Source: Haloarcula amylovorans
GTDB taxonomy: Archaea > Halobacteriota > Halobacteria > Halobacteriales > Haloarculaceae
Reading direction: 5' to 3'
Assembly (NCBI RefSeq): GCF_004681185.1
Contig: NZ_SRIF01000005.1
Coordinates: 62,930 to 126,929 of the forward strand
Length of the DNA stretch: 64,000 bases
A model generated the notes under the pieces. That model saw only the letters and a list, made by a program, of their open reading frames with translations, had not been told where the DNA came from and did not search any database. A program made the position numbers and the translations under genes. This document shows positions 53,664 to 62,812 of the stretch, one piece after another (positions within the stretch are counted from its first letter, which is position 1; each line of letters begins with the position of its first letter).

Positions 53664-55900
53664 GCGGCGTCACCGACCGACTTCGTGGCGTCTCTCCGTG
53701 GAGCGAGACGCGGGTGCTCGCGTTGCTTGCCGTCGCGCTCGCGCTCGGCGCGCCGTTGCGGACGATGTACCACCTCATCGACGTGGTCGGCGACCCGACG
53801 CTGTTTCTCGCCGTCAGCGCCGTCTCGCTGGTCGCGGCGGCCCTGTTGGCGCGCTTCCTACCGCCGGTGGTAGCGCTTGTTATCGGCGCGATCCTGTTTG
53901 CGGCAGGGCTGGTGTGGTACATCACGAACCTCACGACGGATCCCGCCTTCGCCGACTTGCTCCGGGACACCGCGGCGCTGCTCTCCGGACGGCGACTCCT
54001 CCAGATAGCCAACGTTCGCCTGTGGGTCATCTCCTTCGCGCCCGCGCCGGTATTCCTCACGACGTACTTTGCGCTCCGGCGCTGGTACGTCACGGCGGTA
54101 CTGGCCGCCGGCACGACGCTCGCCTTCTTTGTCCTGACGACTGACGCCGGCGTCGTGACGACGCTGCTCGGCGTCGTCGGGGGGTTCGCCGCCATCGGCT
54201 TCGGGAACCTCGATACGCTCTCGCCGCCGGACGAGACGATTCTGCCCGAGTCTGCGGCCTCCGCTTCGGCGACTGCCGGGAGTGCGGCGGCGGAAGACGA
54301 CGCCGGCATCGATTCGGGTCGGCGGGCGGTCCTCGAACAGTTGGCCGCCATCATCGTTCTCCCGGCTGTTCTCTCTCGCGCGCCGTCGGTCTCCGGAAGC
54401 GCTCTCTCCTTTACCGACGAGAGCGGAACGACCGTCGAGGGTAGTCTGCTCAACGCCGACGAGTCGTTGACGGTACAAGGCGATATCTCGCTGTCGCCGA
54501 CGGTCAGGTTCACCGTCGAGAGCGAGGAGCCGCGCTACTGGCGCGTCGCCGCCTACGACCGCTACACCGGTGACGGTTGGGTCCGCACTGGAAACGCGAG
54601 CCCCTACGGTGGCAACCAGCTTTCCGGTCCGCCCGGCGATAGCCGGCCGCTCCGTCAGTCCTTCGAAGCCGAGTCGGCCATCGGCACCGTCCCGGCGGCG
54701 TGGAAGCCGGTTCAGTACGATGGAGGGGTCGACGTGAAACTGACGACCCACCGCGGGTTCCAGCCGACCGAGCAACTCGACGCGGGCGACAGCTACGAAA
54801 TCACGAGCGAGGTCATCGTCGCCACGCCACGGCAGCTGCGCGAGGCCGGCGAGGACTACCCCGACAGCGTGACACAGCGCTATCTCCAACTGCCCGACAG
54901 CACGCCCGACCGGGTCCGCGAGACGACGACGACGCTGACTGCCAACGCGGAGAACCCCTACGAGACGGCGCTGGTCGTCGAGCGCTGGTTGCAAAACGAA
55001 CGGGAGTACTCGTTGGAGGTCGACAAGCCAGATTACAATGTCGCCGACCGGTTCCTCCACGAGATGGACCGCGGCTACTGCGTCTACTTCGCCACGACGA
55101 TGGTGACAATGTTGCGAACGCAGGGCATCCCCGCCCGGTTCGCCGTCGGCTACACTTCTGGCGAACAAGTCGACGAGAACCGCTGGGTGGTCCGCGGGCT
55201 GAACTCCCATGCGTGGGTCGAGGCATACTTCCCCGACCACGGTTGGATTCAGTTCGACCCGACCCCGAGCGGTCCGCGCGAGTCGGCCGAACAGGACCGG
55301 GTCGACGAAGCCCGCTCGGACGGTGACGACTCGGCCGACACTGACGAGACGGGCGACGGCAGCCAGTTCACGCCGACACCGACGGCCACCCCACCGCCGC
55401 TGACCGAGACCCCCGAGGAGACCGAGACCCCGACGCCCACACCGAACGGCACCGACGAAGTGGCCGATACACCGACGCCACGGGGCGGTGCTGGCGGCGG
55501 CACCGAAGGTGGGGACAGTGGCACGACGCTGCCGGAACTCCCCTCGCGCGAGGAAGCCGCGCTCGGCCTCGTCGCGCTACTGGGGACGGCCGCCGGGCTC
55601 CGCCGTGCCGGCGTGACCGACCGCGTCTCGCGGGCGATCTGGCTCCGCTACCAGCGCCGGGAGGACCCCGAGACCGACGTCGAACGCGCGTTCCAGCGCG
55701 TGATGGCCGTCCTCGCCGACGAACACCGCCCCCGCGAGCGCGGCGAGACGGTCCGGGAGTACCTCGACGCCATCGACGCCGACGCGGATGCCCGGCGAAT
55801 CGCGACCCTGCGCGAACGGCTTCGCTACGGCGGCGACGTCTCCGAGGCGGCCGCCGACGAAGCGGTCGAAATCGCGGACAGCGTGGTCGCAAACCGGTAG
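53660..55900 (+). CDS. Membrane transglutaminase-like protein with DUF4129-type C-terminus
   Basis: A 746-residue protein with a GTG start (GTGA overlap with the DUF58 stop). Residues about 15-185 hold six membrane helices; the external transglutaminase core has the catalytic Cys in MDRGYCVYFATTMVTMLRTQ (near residue 475), His in LNSHAWVEAYFPDHGWIQFD and the Asp of FDPTPSG. A Thr/Pro-rich linker follows (about 570-620), then a membrane helix and a cytoplasmic DUF4129-like end. The family substrate is unknown. Confidence 0.92.
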   Translation: MSGVTDRLRGVSPWSETRVLALLAVALALGAPLRTMYHLIDVVGDPTLFLAVSAVSLVAAALLARFLPPVVALVIGAILFAAGLVWYITNLTTDPAFADLLRDTAALLSGRRLLQIANVRLWVISFAPAPVFLTTYFALRRWYVTAVLAAGTTLAFFVLTTDAGVVTTLLGVVGGFAAIGFGNLDTLSPPDETILPESAASASATAGSAAAEDDAGIDSGRRAVLEQLAAIIVLPAVLSRAPSVSGSALSFTDESGTTVEGSLLNADESLTVQGDISLSPTVRFTVESEEPRYWRVAAYDRYTGDGWVRTGNASPYGGNQLSGPPGDSRPLRQSFEAESAIGTVPAAWKPVQYDGGVDVKLTTHRGFQPTEQLDAGDSYEITSEVIVATPRQLREAGEDYPDSVTQRYLQLPDSTPDRVRETTTTLTANAENPYETALVVERWLQNEREYSLEVDKPDYNVADRFLHEMDRGYCVYFATTMVTMLRTQGIPARFAVGYTSGEQVDENRWVVRGLNSHAWVEAYFPDHGWIQFDPTPSGPRESAEQDRVDEARSDGDDSADTDETGDGSQFTPTPTATPPPLTETPEETETPTPTPNGTDEVADTPTPRGGAGGGTEGGDSGTTLPELPSREEAALGLVALLGTAAGLRRAGVTDRVSRAIWLRYQRREDPETDVERAFQRVMAVLADEHRPRERGETVREYLDAIDADADARRIATLRERLRYGGDVSEAAADEAVEIADSVVANR

Positions 55901-55927
55901 GCGCGGCTTTCGCCCGACAGTGTTTAA

Positions 55928-56248
<321 letters not shown>

Positions 56249-56537
56249 CCTCCTAACCGTCGGAACGGTTCTGCGGCAGCTAGTTGGTGAGTGCCTACAG
56301 TGTCGTCACTGAATAGCGACAGTAATTGCCGACATCTGGGGGAGGATGCTAGTCGACGGTCCGAAACTGGCCGCTAAAACCGGTTGAGTATCCGTGCTCA
56401 CGCGTCCGACTTCGATCGACGCGCGCTGAGAGGGTTGCGCTCACCCGGAGAAACGGCTGACTCGGGCGCCGTCGAAGGTGCCTGCAGATACTGACGGGAC
56501 GCACGCCCCTTTACCGGTCGCTGGCTTTCCGAGAGGT

Positions 56538-57842
56538 ATGACTCGTTCCGTCAGCTCCCTCTGGAGACAGTATCGGTCCGTCCCGCTCATCTACCGCATC
56601 TTCGTCGCATTCGTACTGGGCTCAGTAGCGGGTCTCGTTTTCGGTGACCGAATGGCTATCGTCACGCCGCTTGGCGACCTGTTCCTTCGCTTGCTCGATA
56701 TGCTGGTCATCCCGATTATCGTCTTTACGCTCTTGACCGGCATCCGACAGCTCTCGCCGGCACGCCTCGGGAGAATCGGCGGCGCGACGGTCGGACTGTA
56801 CGCGGTGACGACGACGATAGCCGGGATTATCGGACTCGCCGTCGCCAACGTCCTCCAACCGGGCCGAGGCGTTGAACTCGTCGGAGGCGAAGCGCAGTCG
56901 CAGTCACCACCGTCGCTGATGGAAGTCGTTCTCGGAATCGTTCCGAGTAACCCGGTGGCGGCGATGGCCGAGGGGAACCTGCTCGCAACAGTATTTTTCG
57001 TCATCGTCTTCGGTATCGCACTCACCTACGTCCGCGCCCAGAAGCCGGACCTCGCAGACAGTGTCGACTCGGTGTTCGAGGCCTTCGAGGTCGGTGCCGA
57101 GGCGATGTTCGTCGTGGTTCGCGGCGTCCTCGAATACGGCGTAATCGGCGTCTTCGCGTTGATGGCCGCGGGTATCGGCACCGAGGGTATCGGCGTGTTC
57201 ACGACGCTCGGCGAACTCGTCTTAGCGATCGCAATCGCCATCGTCGTCCACATCGGTGTTACCTACCTCCTCATTCTGATGGTGCTGATAGCAGACGTCT
57301 CGCCGCTTGCCTTCCTCGCCGGCGCGAAGGACGCGATGGTAACCGCCTTCGCTACGCGTTCCTCCAGTGGAACCCTGCCCGTGACGATGCGAAACGCCGA
57401 GGAAGACCTCCGAATCGCCGAACGAGTGTACTCGTTTACGCTTCCGGTCGGCGCAACGGCGAACATGGATGGCGCTGCTATCCGACAGGCGATTACGGTC
57501 ATGTTCGCTGCGAACGTCGTCGGGCAACCACTCGTGCTCACGGAGCAGGTGTTCGTCTTGCTCGTGGCCGTCCTCATTAGTATCGGTACCGCCGGCGTGC
57601 CGGGAGCGGGTATCGTCATGCTCACCGTCATCCTCACACAGGTCGGCCTCCCGTTGGAAGTCGTCGGATTCGTGGCGGGCGTCGACCCGATTCTCGGCCG
57701 CATCGCGACGATGAACAACGTCACCGGCGACCTCGCCGTCTCCACCGTCGTCGGGAAGTGGAACGACGCCATCGATTTCGACCGGGGCGTCTGGACCAGA
57801 CAGACGAGTCGGTTAGACAGTGTTATGCCCGGTGGAGACTAG
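56538..57842 (+). CDS. Dicarboxylate/amino acid:cation symporter (DAACS family)
   Basis: A 434-residue GltP/DctA-type carrier with about eight helices and two re-entrant loops. Diagnostic elements are RSSSGTLPVTMRNAEEDL (HP1), PVGATANMDGAAIRQAITV and MNNVTGDLAVSTVVGKWNDA (TM8 binding-site region). It would take up dicarboxylates or acidic amino acids with sodium or protons. The ATG at 56538 is preferred because the family N-terminus begins near MTRSVSSLWRQYR. Confidence 0.93.
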   Translation: MTRSVSSLWRQYRSVPLIYRIFVAFVLGSVAGLVFGDRMAIVTPLGDLFLRLLDMLVIPIIVFTLLTGIRQLSPARLGRIGGATVGLYAVTTTIAGIIGLAVANVLQPGRGVELVGGEAQSQSPPSLMEVVLGIVPSNPVAAMAEGNLLATVFFVIVFGIALTYVRAQKPDLADSVDSVFEAFEVGAEAMFVVVRGVLEYGVIGVFALMAAGIGTEGIGVFTTLGELVLAIAIAIVVHIGVTYLLILMVLIADVSPLAFLAGAKDAMVTAFATRSSSGTLPVTMRNAEEDLRIAERVYSFTLPVGATANMDGAAIRQAITVMFAANVVGQPLVLTEQVFVLLVAVLISIGTAGVPGAGIVMLTVILTQVGLPLEVVGFVAGVDPILGRIATMNNVTGDLAVSTVVGKWNDAIDFDRGVWTRQTSRLDSVMPGGD

Positions 57843-57873
57843 GAAAAATCGACTCCTCGACCCCGAGCGGTGC

Positions 57874-58491
57874 CTAGAAGAACTGAAACAGGTCGTCCCG
57901 TTGTGCTTCGTGCAGGTGGTGTCGTACCGCCTCGTTCAGCGCGTCGATGTTCCCGCGTTTGGCGCTGATTGGGGCGATAGTCTCCTGCCACTGTTGCCAC
58001 GGCGGGTGGAGACCGAGGCGGTCACAGAGGTCGTCTAAGCGTTCGTCCTCGTCGTCGACCTTGTCCATCTTGTTGACGGCGACGACGGGTTCGACGCCGA
58101 CCTCGCGGAGGAAGTGGAACATCTCGACGTCGTGGGGAATCTCGTCGGGACCGGAGTGGCGGTCGATGATGTCGACGACGGACTTTCCGTCGACGACGAG
58201 GATACCGACTAGAATCTTCTCGGCGTTGGTCTCGACGTAGCGGACCACGTCGGTCTTGATTTCCTCGCGGACATCCTCGGGGACGCCCTTCATGAAGCCG
58301 AAGCCGGGGAGGTCGGTGAGGACGAAATCGGGACCAGCCCAGTCGTAGTGGTTGGGCTTGCGGGTGACGCCGGGACGCTGGCCGGTGTCGAACGTGTGGC
58401 CGGTGAGCTCTCGCATCAGCGTCGATTTGCCGACGTTGGAGCGGCCGACGAGGACCACTTCGGCGTCGCGGTCCGGGCGTGCATCGAACAT
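57874..58491 (-). CDS. engB: EngB-type GTP-binding protein
   Basis: A 205-residue GTPase with G1 [13 protein letters not shown]2 region [14 protein letters not shown]3 [11 protein letters not shown]4 [10 protein letters not shown] and G5 PISAKRG. EngB/YihA proteins help assemble the large ribosomal subunit. Convergent with the symporter, with a 31-base gap. Confidence 0.93.
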   Translation of the reverse strand: MFDARPDRDAEVVLVGRSNVGKSTLMRELTGHTFDTGQRPGVTRKPNHYDWAGPDFVLTDLPGFGFMKGVPEDVREEIKTDVVRYVETNAEKILVGILVVDGKSVVDIIDRHSGPDEIPHDVEMFHFLREVGVEPVVAVNKMDKVDDEDERLDDLCDRLGLHPPWQQWQETIAPISAKRGNIDALNEAVRHHLHEAQRDDLFQFF

Positions 58492-58555
58492 ACTGCCGGT
58501 ACAGCGCCGACGGGGAAAAGCGCGTCAGTTTCGCTCGGCGGGCCGAACGAGCGGA

Positions 58556-59053
58556 CTACTGCTCGTGTAACATCACGTCGAGCGCACCGTCTCGCACCGA
58601 GGCAGTCATCATCGTCGTCCGGTCGGTGGGGGCCGCGCCCGTCGCGCTTCCGGGATTCAGCAGTCGCACGCCGCCGTGCGTCGTATCCACCACTTCGTGG
58701 GTGTGACCCGCGACGCCGACGGCGTCGCCGTCCGCCTCCTTGGCTTCCTCGCGGACGACACCGGCGACACGGTCCTCGTATCCTCGATGCGAGCCGGTGC
58801 CGTGTGTCACGACGAAGGTGACGCCGCCGAGTTCGACCGTCGCTCGGCTAGGAAGCCCGATACGCGGGTCCATGTTTCCCGAGACGGCGGTCAGCCGTGC
58901 CGACATCGCTCTGACGTTCGACAGCGCGCCCTCGCTGTCGAAGTCCCCGGCGTGAATCACGTGGTCGGCCGCTTCGATGCGTTCTCGGAAAGCAGCGGGT
59001 ATCTCGGTGGCCCGCGACGGGATGTGCGTGTCGCTGATGAGTGCGACGTCCAT
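58556..59053 (-). CDS. Metallophosphoesterase (YfcE/MJ0936-like)
   Basis: A 165-residue phosphoesterase with all metal-site motifs: LISDTHIPSR, VIHAGDFDSE, AVSGNMDPRI (GNxD), VVTHGTGSHRG and VGVAGHTHEVVDTTHGG. It would hydrolyse phosphodiesters or phosphomonoesters with two metals; substrate unknown. The ATG at 59053 puts the first motif 7 residues in; an in-frame TTG at 59080 was not used. Confidence 0.9.
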   Translation of the reverse strand: MDVALISDTHIPSRATEIPAAFRERIEAADHVIHAGDFDSEGALSNVRAMSARLTAVSGNMDPRIGLPSRATVELGGVTFVVTHGTGSHRGYEDRVAGVVREEAKEADGDAVGVAGHTHEVVDTTHGGVRLLNPGSATGAAPTDRTTMMTASVRDGALDVMLHEQ

Positions 59054-59093
59054 GGCCGCTGGTTCGACGGCCGACGACAAAATCGTTGGTCCG

Positions 59094-59405
59094 CTACTCG
59101 GCAGTTTCCGTCGTCGTAAACAACCCTTCGAGTTCTTCGAGACGACCGACGAGCGTCTCGATCCCCTCGTTTATCTCCGCGACCCGCTGGTCGATGTCGT
59201 CGGCCGGAATCGCCCCCTGCGGCGTCGGGTCGACCAACTCGTCGTCCTCAAGCATCCGGAGCGAGTATCGCACCTTGTGCTCTGGAATCCCTGTCTCCTT
59301 TGAGAGCCGAACGATACCGATCGGCCCGTTGTCGATAACCGCTTCGAGAATCGTCAGGTCTCGTCCCTCCTTTTCGACCTGATTGCTCAGTCTTTCCATG
59401 CCCAT
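59094..59405 (-). CDS. Small winged-helix transcription regulator
   Basis: A 103-residue protein: MERLSNQVEKEGRDLTILEA, recognition segment GIVRLSKETGIPEHKVRYSL, a wing with DDELVDPTPQGAIP, and a C-terminal dimer helix (DQRVAEINEGIETLVGRLEE). This is a one-domain winged helix with coiled-coil tail. The start ATG at 59405 or the next one at 59399 are both possible. Targets unknown. Confidence 0.82.
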   Translation of the reverse strand: MGMERLSNQVEKEGRDLTILEAVIDNGPIGIVRLSKETGIPEHKVRYSLRMLEDDELVDPTPQGAIPADDIDQRVAEINEGIETLVGRLEELEGLFTTTETAE

Positions 59406-59491
59406 AGAGAATCGTATCTATCCGTACTGTGTGCCGATACATAAACGCCCCAGTTGTGGCCACGCCGACGTTTCACTCGCTTCGAACCACG

Positions 59492-59567
59492 CTACTGCTC
59501 GCGGCTTCGCCGTCGTCGGGCGGCAACGCCGCCCGACTGCCTGCGGGACCGAAGGTCCCTCTCCGCT
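59492..59567 (+). repeat. Dispersed three-hairpin repeat, copy C
   Basis: A 76-base stretch identical to copy A from CTACTGCTCGCGG to CTCCGCT, with the same three hairpins. It lies downstream of the minus-strand gene ending at 59676. Between them is a CGTGGTTC/GAACCACG stem directly after the TAG (59640-59675), plus GAGCGAAGCGAG-type short palindromes. Confidence 0.92.
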
Positions 59568-59675
59568 CGCTTGTCCGGAGACCCCTCGCTTCGCTCGGGG
59601 CTGTCCTGCTCGCGTGTCGCTTCGCTCCCGTTCGCGTTTCGTGGTTCTCGCTCGTTTCACTCGCTTCGAACCACG

Positions 59676-60326
59676 CTATTCTTCGACGGGCGTCCGTCGC
59701 AACTCGTCTAGCTGGTCGCGCAACTTCGAGAGCTCCGTCTCCAGTTCCTCGCGGCGGTCGATGAGCGTGCTTAGCTCCTCGGTGTTGACCGAGTAGTCGT
59801 TCTCTAGGGCCACGTCGAGGGCGTCGGTGGTCGCCGCCGCGAGGTCCGTCGAGACGCGCAGGACCTCGCTCGGCGTGCCGCGCGACTCGTACAGCTGCTG
59901 GTTGCCCGAGAGCGGGCTGTAGGCTATCATCGGCGATTCGACGCCGTGGTGGTACGTGACCGTGTAACTCGTGTCTGTCACCGGATTGAGGCGGTCCTCG
60001 GCACGCTCGGTTCTGACGATGTTGAACGGCTCGGCGAGCGTCGGATACGTCTCCGCGAGGTCTCGCAGGCGGTCGGCGGCGGTCACGTCGAGTTGGGCTT
60101 CCACGTCGCCGAAGAACTGTCGGGAGTTCGTCAGACTGAACGCGACGGTGTAGAACACGGACTCGTCGCTGTCCGCGAGATTTCGAACCCGCTCGCGCAC
60201 CTCGCCGTGACGCCCCTCGATGGTCAACTTCTCCAGTTCTTCGAGCAGCGCCCGGACACCCTCCTCGCGTTCGAGGAACGCCTCGACAATCGCGCCGGGC
60301 ATCGCCTCGCCCTCTCCGTCGTCCAT
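59676..60326 (-). CDS. Haloarchaeal coiled-coil protein of unknown function
   Basis: A 216-residue protein. Residues about 10-150 are mostly helical (EAFLEREEGVRALLEELEKL; DSDESVFYTVAFSLTNSRQF; TSYTVTYHHGVESPMIAYSP), the last 45 a coiled coil (LIDRREELETELSKLRDQLD). No catalytic motif. The start at 60326 is used because the composition upstream stops being haloarchaeal; 60302 is an alternative. Its TAG is followed by a stem-loop and repeat copy C. Confidence 0.75.
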   Translation of the reverse strand: MDDGEGEAMPGAIVEAFLEREEGVRALLEELEKLTIEGRHGEVRERVRNLADSDESVFYTVAFSLTNSRQFFGDVEAQLDVTAADRLRDLAETYPTLAEPFNIVRTERAEDRLNPVTDTSYTVTYHHGVESPMIAYSPLSGNQQLYESRGTPSEVLRVSTDLAAATTDALDVALENDYSVNTEELSTLIDRREELETELSKLRDQLDELRRTPVEE

Positions 60327-60663
60327 GCCCTCCGTTGGAACGTGCCCACTAAACAGTCTATCGGCGACTGAGCATCGAACCGACCGGCAACGGGGACAAA
60401 ACATATGCCGGATTGGTGTCTTGCTTCCTACGTCCGCCTCCCGGGGCGGGCCTATGACAGGGCGAGGGGCGCACACCCCCTCATACGCCACACTTCCTCC
60501 CGGTAGGCCATTGTTATAGCCGTACTAACCCGCTATCAGTTGCGAGAGCGGTCACTATCGACGTGCTAACCGAGAGGATTCTAATCCCTTTGTCTACGTT
60601 TCCTCAAACTCGCCGCCGCTCGGTGACGAGACACCTCTCTGGGGAGTTGAGTTAGAGAGAAAG
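60327..60663. other. 337-base gap with GC-rich pairing elements
   Basis: No gene was recognised. Between 60437 and 60509 there are a direct repeat CCTCCCGG (60437-60444 and 60496-60503), an inner stem GAGGGG/CCCCTC (60464-60469 with 60477-60482) and an outer pairing GGCCTA/TAGGCC (60449-60454 with 60504-60509), so this part may be a structured RNA or leader. The rest, up to the tRNA-Asp gene, shows no feature. Confidence 0.45.
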
Positions 60664-60736
60664 CGCCCGGAGCGGGATTTGAACCCGCGTCACGACCGTG
60701 ACAGGGTCGTATGATGGGCCACTACACCATCCGGGC
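60664..60736 (-). tRNA. tRNA-Asp (anticodon GTC)
   Basis: On the minus strand: acceptor GCCCGGA pairs with TCCGGGC, discriminator G (expected for Asp). Anticodon stem CGACC/GGTCG encloses CTGTCAC with anticodon GTC. T arm GCGGG-TTCAAAT-CCCGC. 73 bases, no intron, no encoded CCA. Confidence 0.97.
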
Positions 60737-61018
60737 ACGCTGCCTTGCTGCACTTCTTCGTATCCCGGTGGTAGTATTAAGGCTTTCCAAAGGAAGGCGC
60801 TCTGTGATGGGTACCCGTGACGGGACCCAAACTTCTATATCTGGCCTGACCGAACTGGTTGGTACGCGAGTTCACCCCAACGTTCCCGGCGGGGGTCGGG
60901 GTCGAGTAGCTACTGCCGGCCGAGTTAGTAAGCGTTATACCCGTGCCGACAATAACGACCTGTAGTATCTCGTGACAGCAACCTTCTCCAGTAGCAGGCC
61001 CCACGCACACGCACACAT

Positions 61019-61246
61019 ATGGTAGATGTAAGTCAACACGACCTCGTCCCCGACCACAGCGTCGTCGACGAGGACGACCTCGAGGTAGTGCTCGAGGAGT
61101 ACGACATCAAACGAACCGACCTTCCGAAAATCAAGCGTGCCGACCCGGCGCTCCCGGAGGACGCCGAGATCGGTGACGTCATCCGAATCGAACGCGACTC
61201 TCGAACGACCGATGTCGCGGTCGTCTATCGGCTGGTGGTGGAATAA
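61019..61246 (+). CDS. rpoH: DNA-directed RNA polymerase subunit H (Rpb5 C-terminal-like)
   Basis: A 75-residue archaeal RpoH, equal to the C-terminal domain of eukaryotic Rpb5. It starts [20 protein letters not shown] and contains [20 protein letters not shown] and [20 protein letters not shown], all family landmarks. It is the first gene of the archaeal polymerase operon. Its stop overlaps the start of rpoB'' by one base (TAATG). Confidence 0.97.
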   Translation: MVDVSQHDLVPDHSVVDEDDLEVVLEEYDIKRTDLPKIKRADPALPEDAEIGDVIRIERDSRTTDVAVVYRLVVE

Positions 61247-62811
61247 TGGATACACAGGACCGACGCGCAATCTCGCGTGAGTACTTCGCTAAGGAACGGC
61301 TCGCAGAACATCACTTCCGCTCGTTCAACTCCTTCCTCGACCGCGGAATGCAACAGGTCGTCGACGAGAAGGAGACCATCGACACCGACATCGGCGACAA
61401 AGAGGGCCAGGAGCCGGTGTGGGTCGAACTCGGCGACGTCCGCGTCGTCACCCCCCGAGTCCGAGAGGCCGACGGGAGCGAGGAACTCCTCTATCCGCAG
61501 GAGGCCCGTCTCCGCAACATCACTTACTCCGCACCGGTGTTCATGGAGATGGCCATCGTCCGCGGCGGCGAGGAGGAACCCGAGGAAGTCGTCGACCGGA
61601 CCGAGACCAAGATCGGGCGGATGCCCGTCATGGTCGGTTCGAATAAGTGTAACATCGCCGGCTTCTCCGACGAGGAACTCATCGACATCGGTGAGGACCC
61701 GGCTGACCCCGGCGGCTACTTCGTCGTCAACGGCTCCGAGCGGGTGCTGATGACCAGCGAGGACCTCGCCCCGAACAAGATTCTCGCCGAGTACGACACG
61801 AAGTACGGCGACGAGGTGCAGGTCGCAAAGACCTTCTCCCAGCGCCGTGGCTACCGCGCGCTCGTCCTCTGTGAGCGCACCCGCGACGGCTTGCTGGAAG
61901 TTTCCTTCCCGTCTGTCTCCGGAAGCATCGACTTCGTGACGCTGGTTCGGGCGCTCGGCCTGGAATCCGACGAGGAAATCGTCCACCGCGTCAGCGAGGA
62001 CCCGGAAATCGTGAAGTTCATGCTCGAAAACCTGGAGGAGGCCGAAGTCCAGACCACCGAGGGTGCAATCGAGACTCTCGGCCAGCGCGTCGCCTCCGGA
62101 CAGGGCAAGAACTACCAACTGAAGCGGGCCAACTACGTTATCGATCGGTATCTCCTGCCGCACCTCCACGAGGAGGGCGTCGACGAGGAAGAAGTCCGCA
62201 TCAACAAGGCGTACTACCTCTGCCGGATGGCCGAGGCCTGCTTCGAACTCGCACTGAATCGCCGAGAGTCCGACGACAAGGACCACTACGCCAACAAGCG
62301 GCTGAAGGTCAGCGGCGACCTGATGACCGACCTGTTCCGGACGGCGCTGAACAAGCTCGCCCGGGACGTGAAGTACCAGCTCGAACGCGCGAACATGCGG
62401 AACCGCCAACTGTCTGTCTCTACGGTGGTCCGCTCGGACGTGCTGACCGAGCGGCTCGAACACCCCATCGCGACGGGGAACTGGGTCGGCGGCCGTTCCG
62501 GTGTCTCGCAACTGGTCGACCGGACGGACTTCATGGGCGTTCTCTCTCACCTCCGTCGCCTGCGCTCGCCGCTCTCGCGTTCACAGCCCCACTTCGAAGC
62601 GCGTGACCTGCACGCGACCCAGTGGGGTCGCATCTGCCCCTCCGAGACGCCGGAGGGCCCGAACTGTGGGCTGGTGAAGAACTTCGCGCAGGCTATGGAG
62701 CTGTCACAGGACGTCGAGGACAATCAGGAACTGAAGCAGGAACTGGCGGATATGGGGGTCCAGGGCATCCCCGGAATCGAATCCATCCAACAGCAGCCCG
62801 CGGACGATTAA
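61246..62811 (+). CDS. rpoB2: DNA-directed RNA polymerase subunit B'' (N-terminal half of RpoB)
   Basis: A 521-residue subunit, the N-terminal half of the beta/Rpb2 subunit, which is split in haloarchaea and methanogens. Features include VYDRYLL-type lobe segments, [20 protein letters not shown] (with one Asp more at the front), [19 protein letters not shown] fork region and the end [20 protein letters not shown]. It is complete and followed by rpoB' after one base. Confidence 0.96.
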   Translation: MDTQDRRAISREYFAKERLAEHHFRSFNSFLDRGMQQVVDEKETIDTDIGDKEGQEPVWVELGDVRVVTPRVREADGSEELLYPQEARLRNITYSAPVFMEMAIVRGGEEEPEEVVDRTETKIGRMPVMVGSNKCNIAGFSDEELIDIGEDPADPGGYFVVNGSERVLMTSEDLAPNKILAEYDTKYGDEVQVAKTFSQRRGYRALVLCERTRDGLLEVSFPSVSGSIDFVTLVRALGLESDEEIVHRVSEDPEIVKFMLENLEEAEVQTTEGAIETLGQRVASGQGKNYQLKRANYVIDRYLLPHLHEEGVDEEEVRINKAYYLCRMAEACFELALNRRESDDKDHYANKRLKVSGDLMTDLFRTALNKLARDVKYQLERANMRNRQLSVSTVVRSDVLTERLEHPIATGNWVGGRSGVSQLVDRTDFMGVLSHLRRLRSPLSRSQPHFEARDLHATQWGRICPSETPEGPNCGLVKNFAQAMELSQDVEDNQELKQELADMGVQGIPGIESIQQQPADD

Positions 62812-62812
62812 T

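Noticed and set aside
59383..59796. Open frames sharing a GFAVVGRQRRPTACGTEG peptide at three loci, looking like a small protein family
   Set aside because: They are translations of the hairpin repeat (27.8, 43.5, 59.5 kb); conservation comes from the DNA repeat and flanks run into unrelated sequence.
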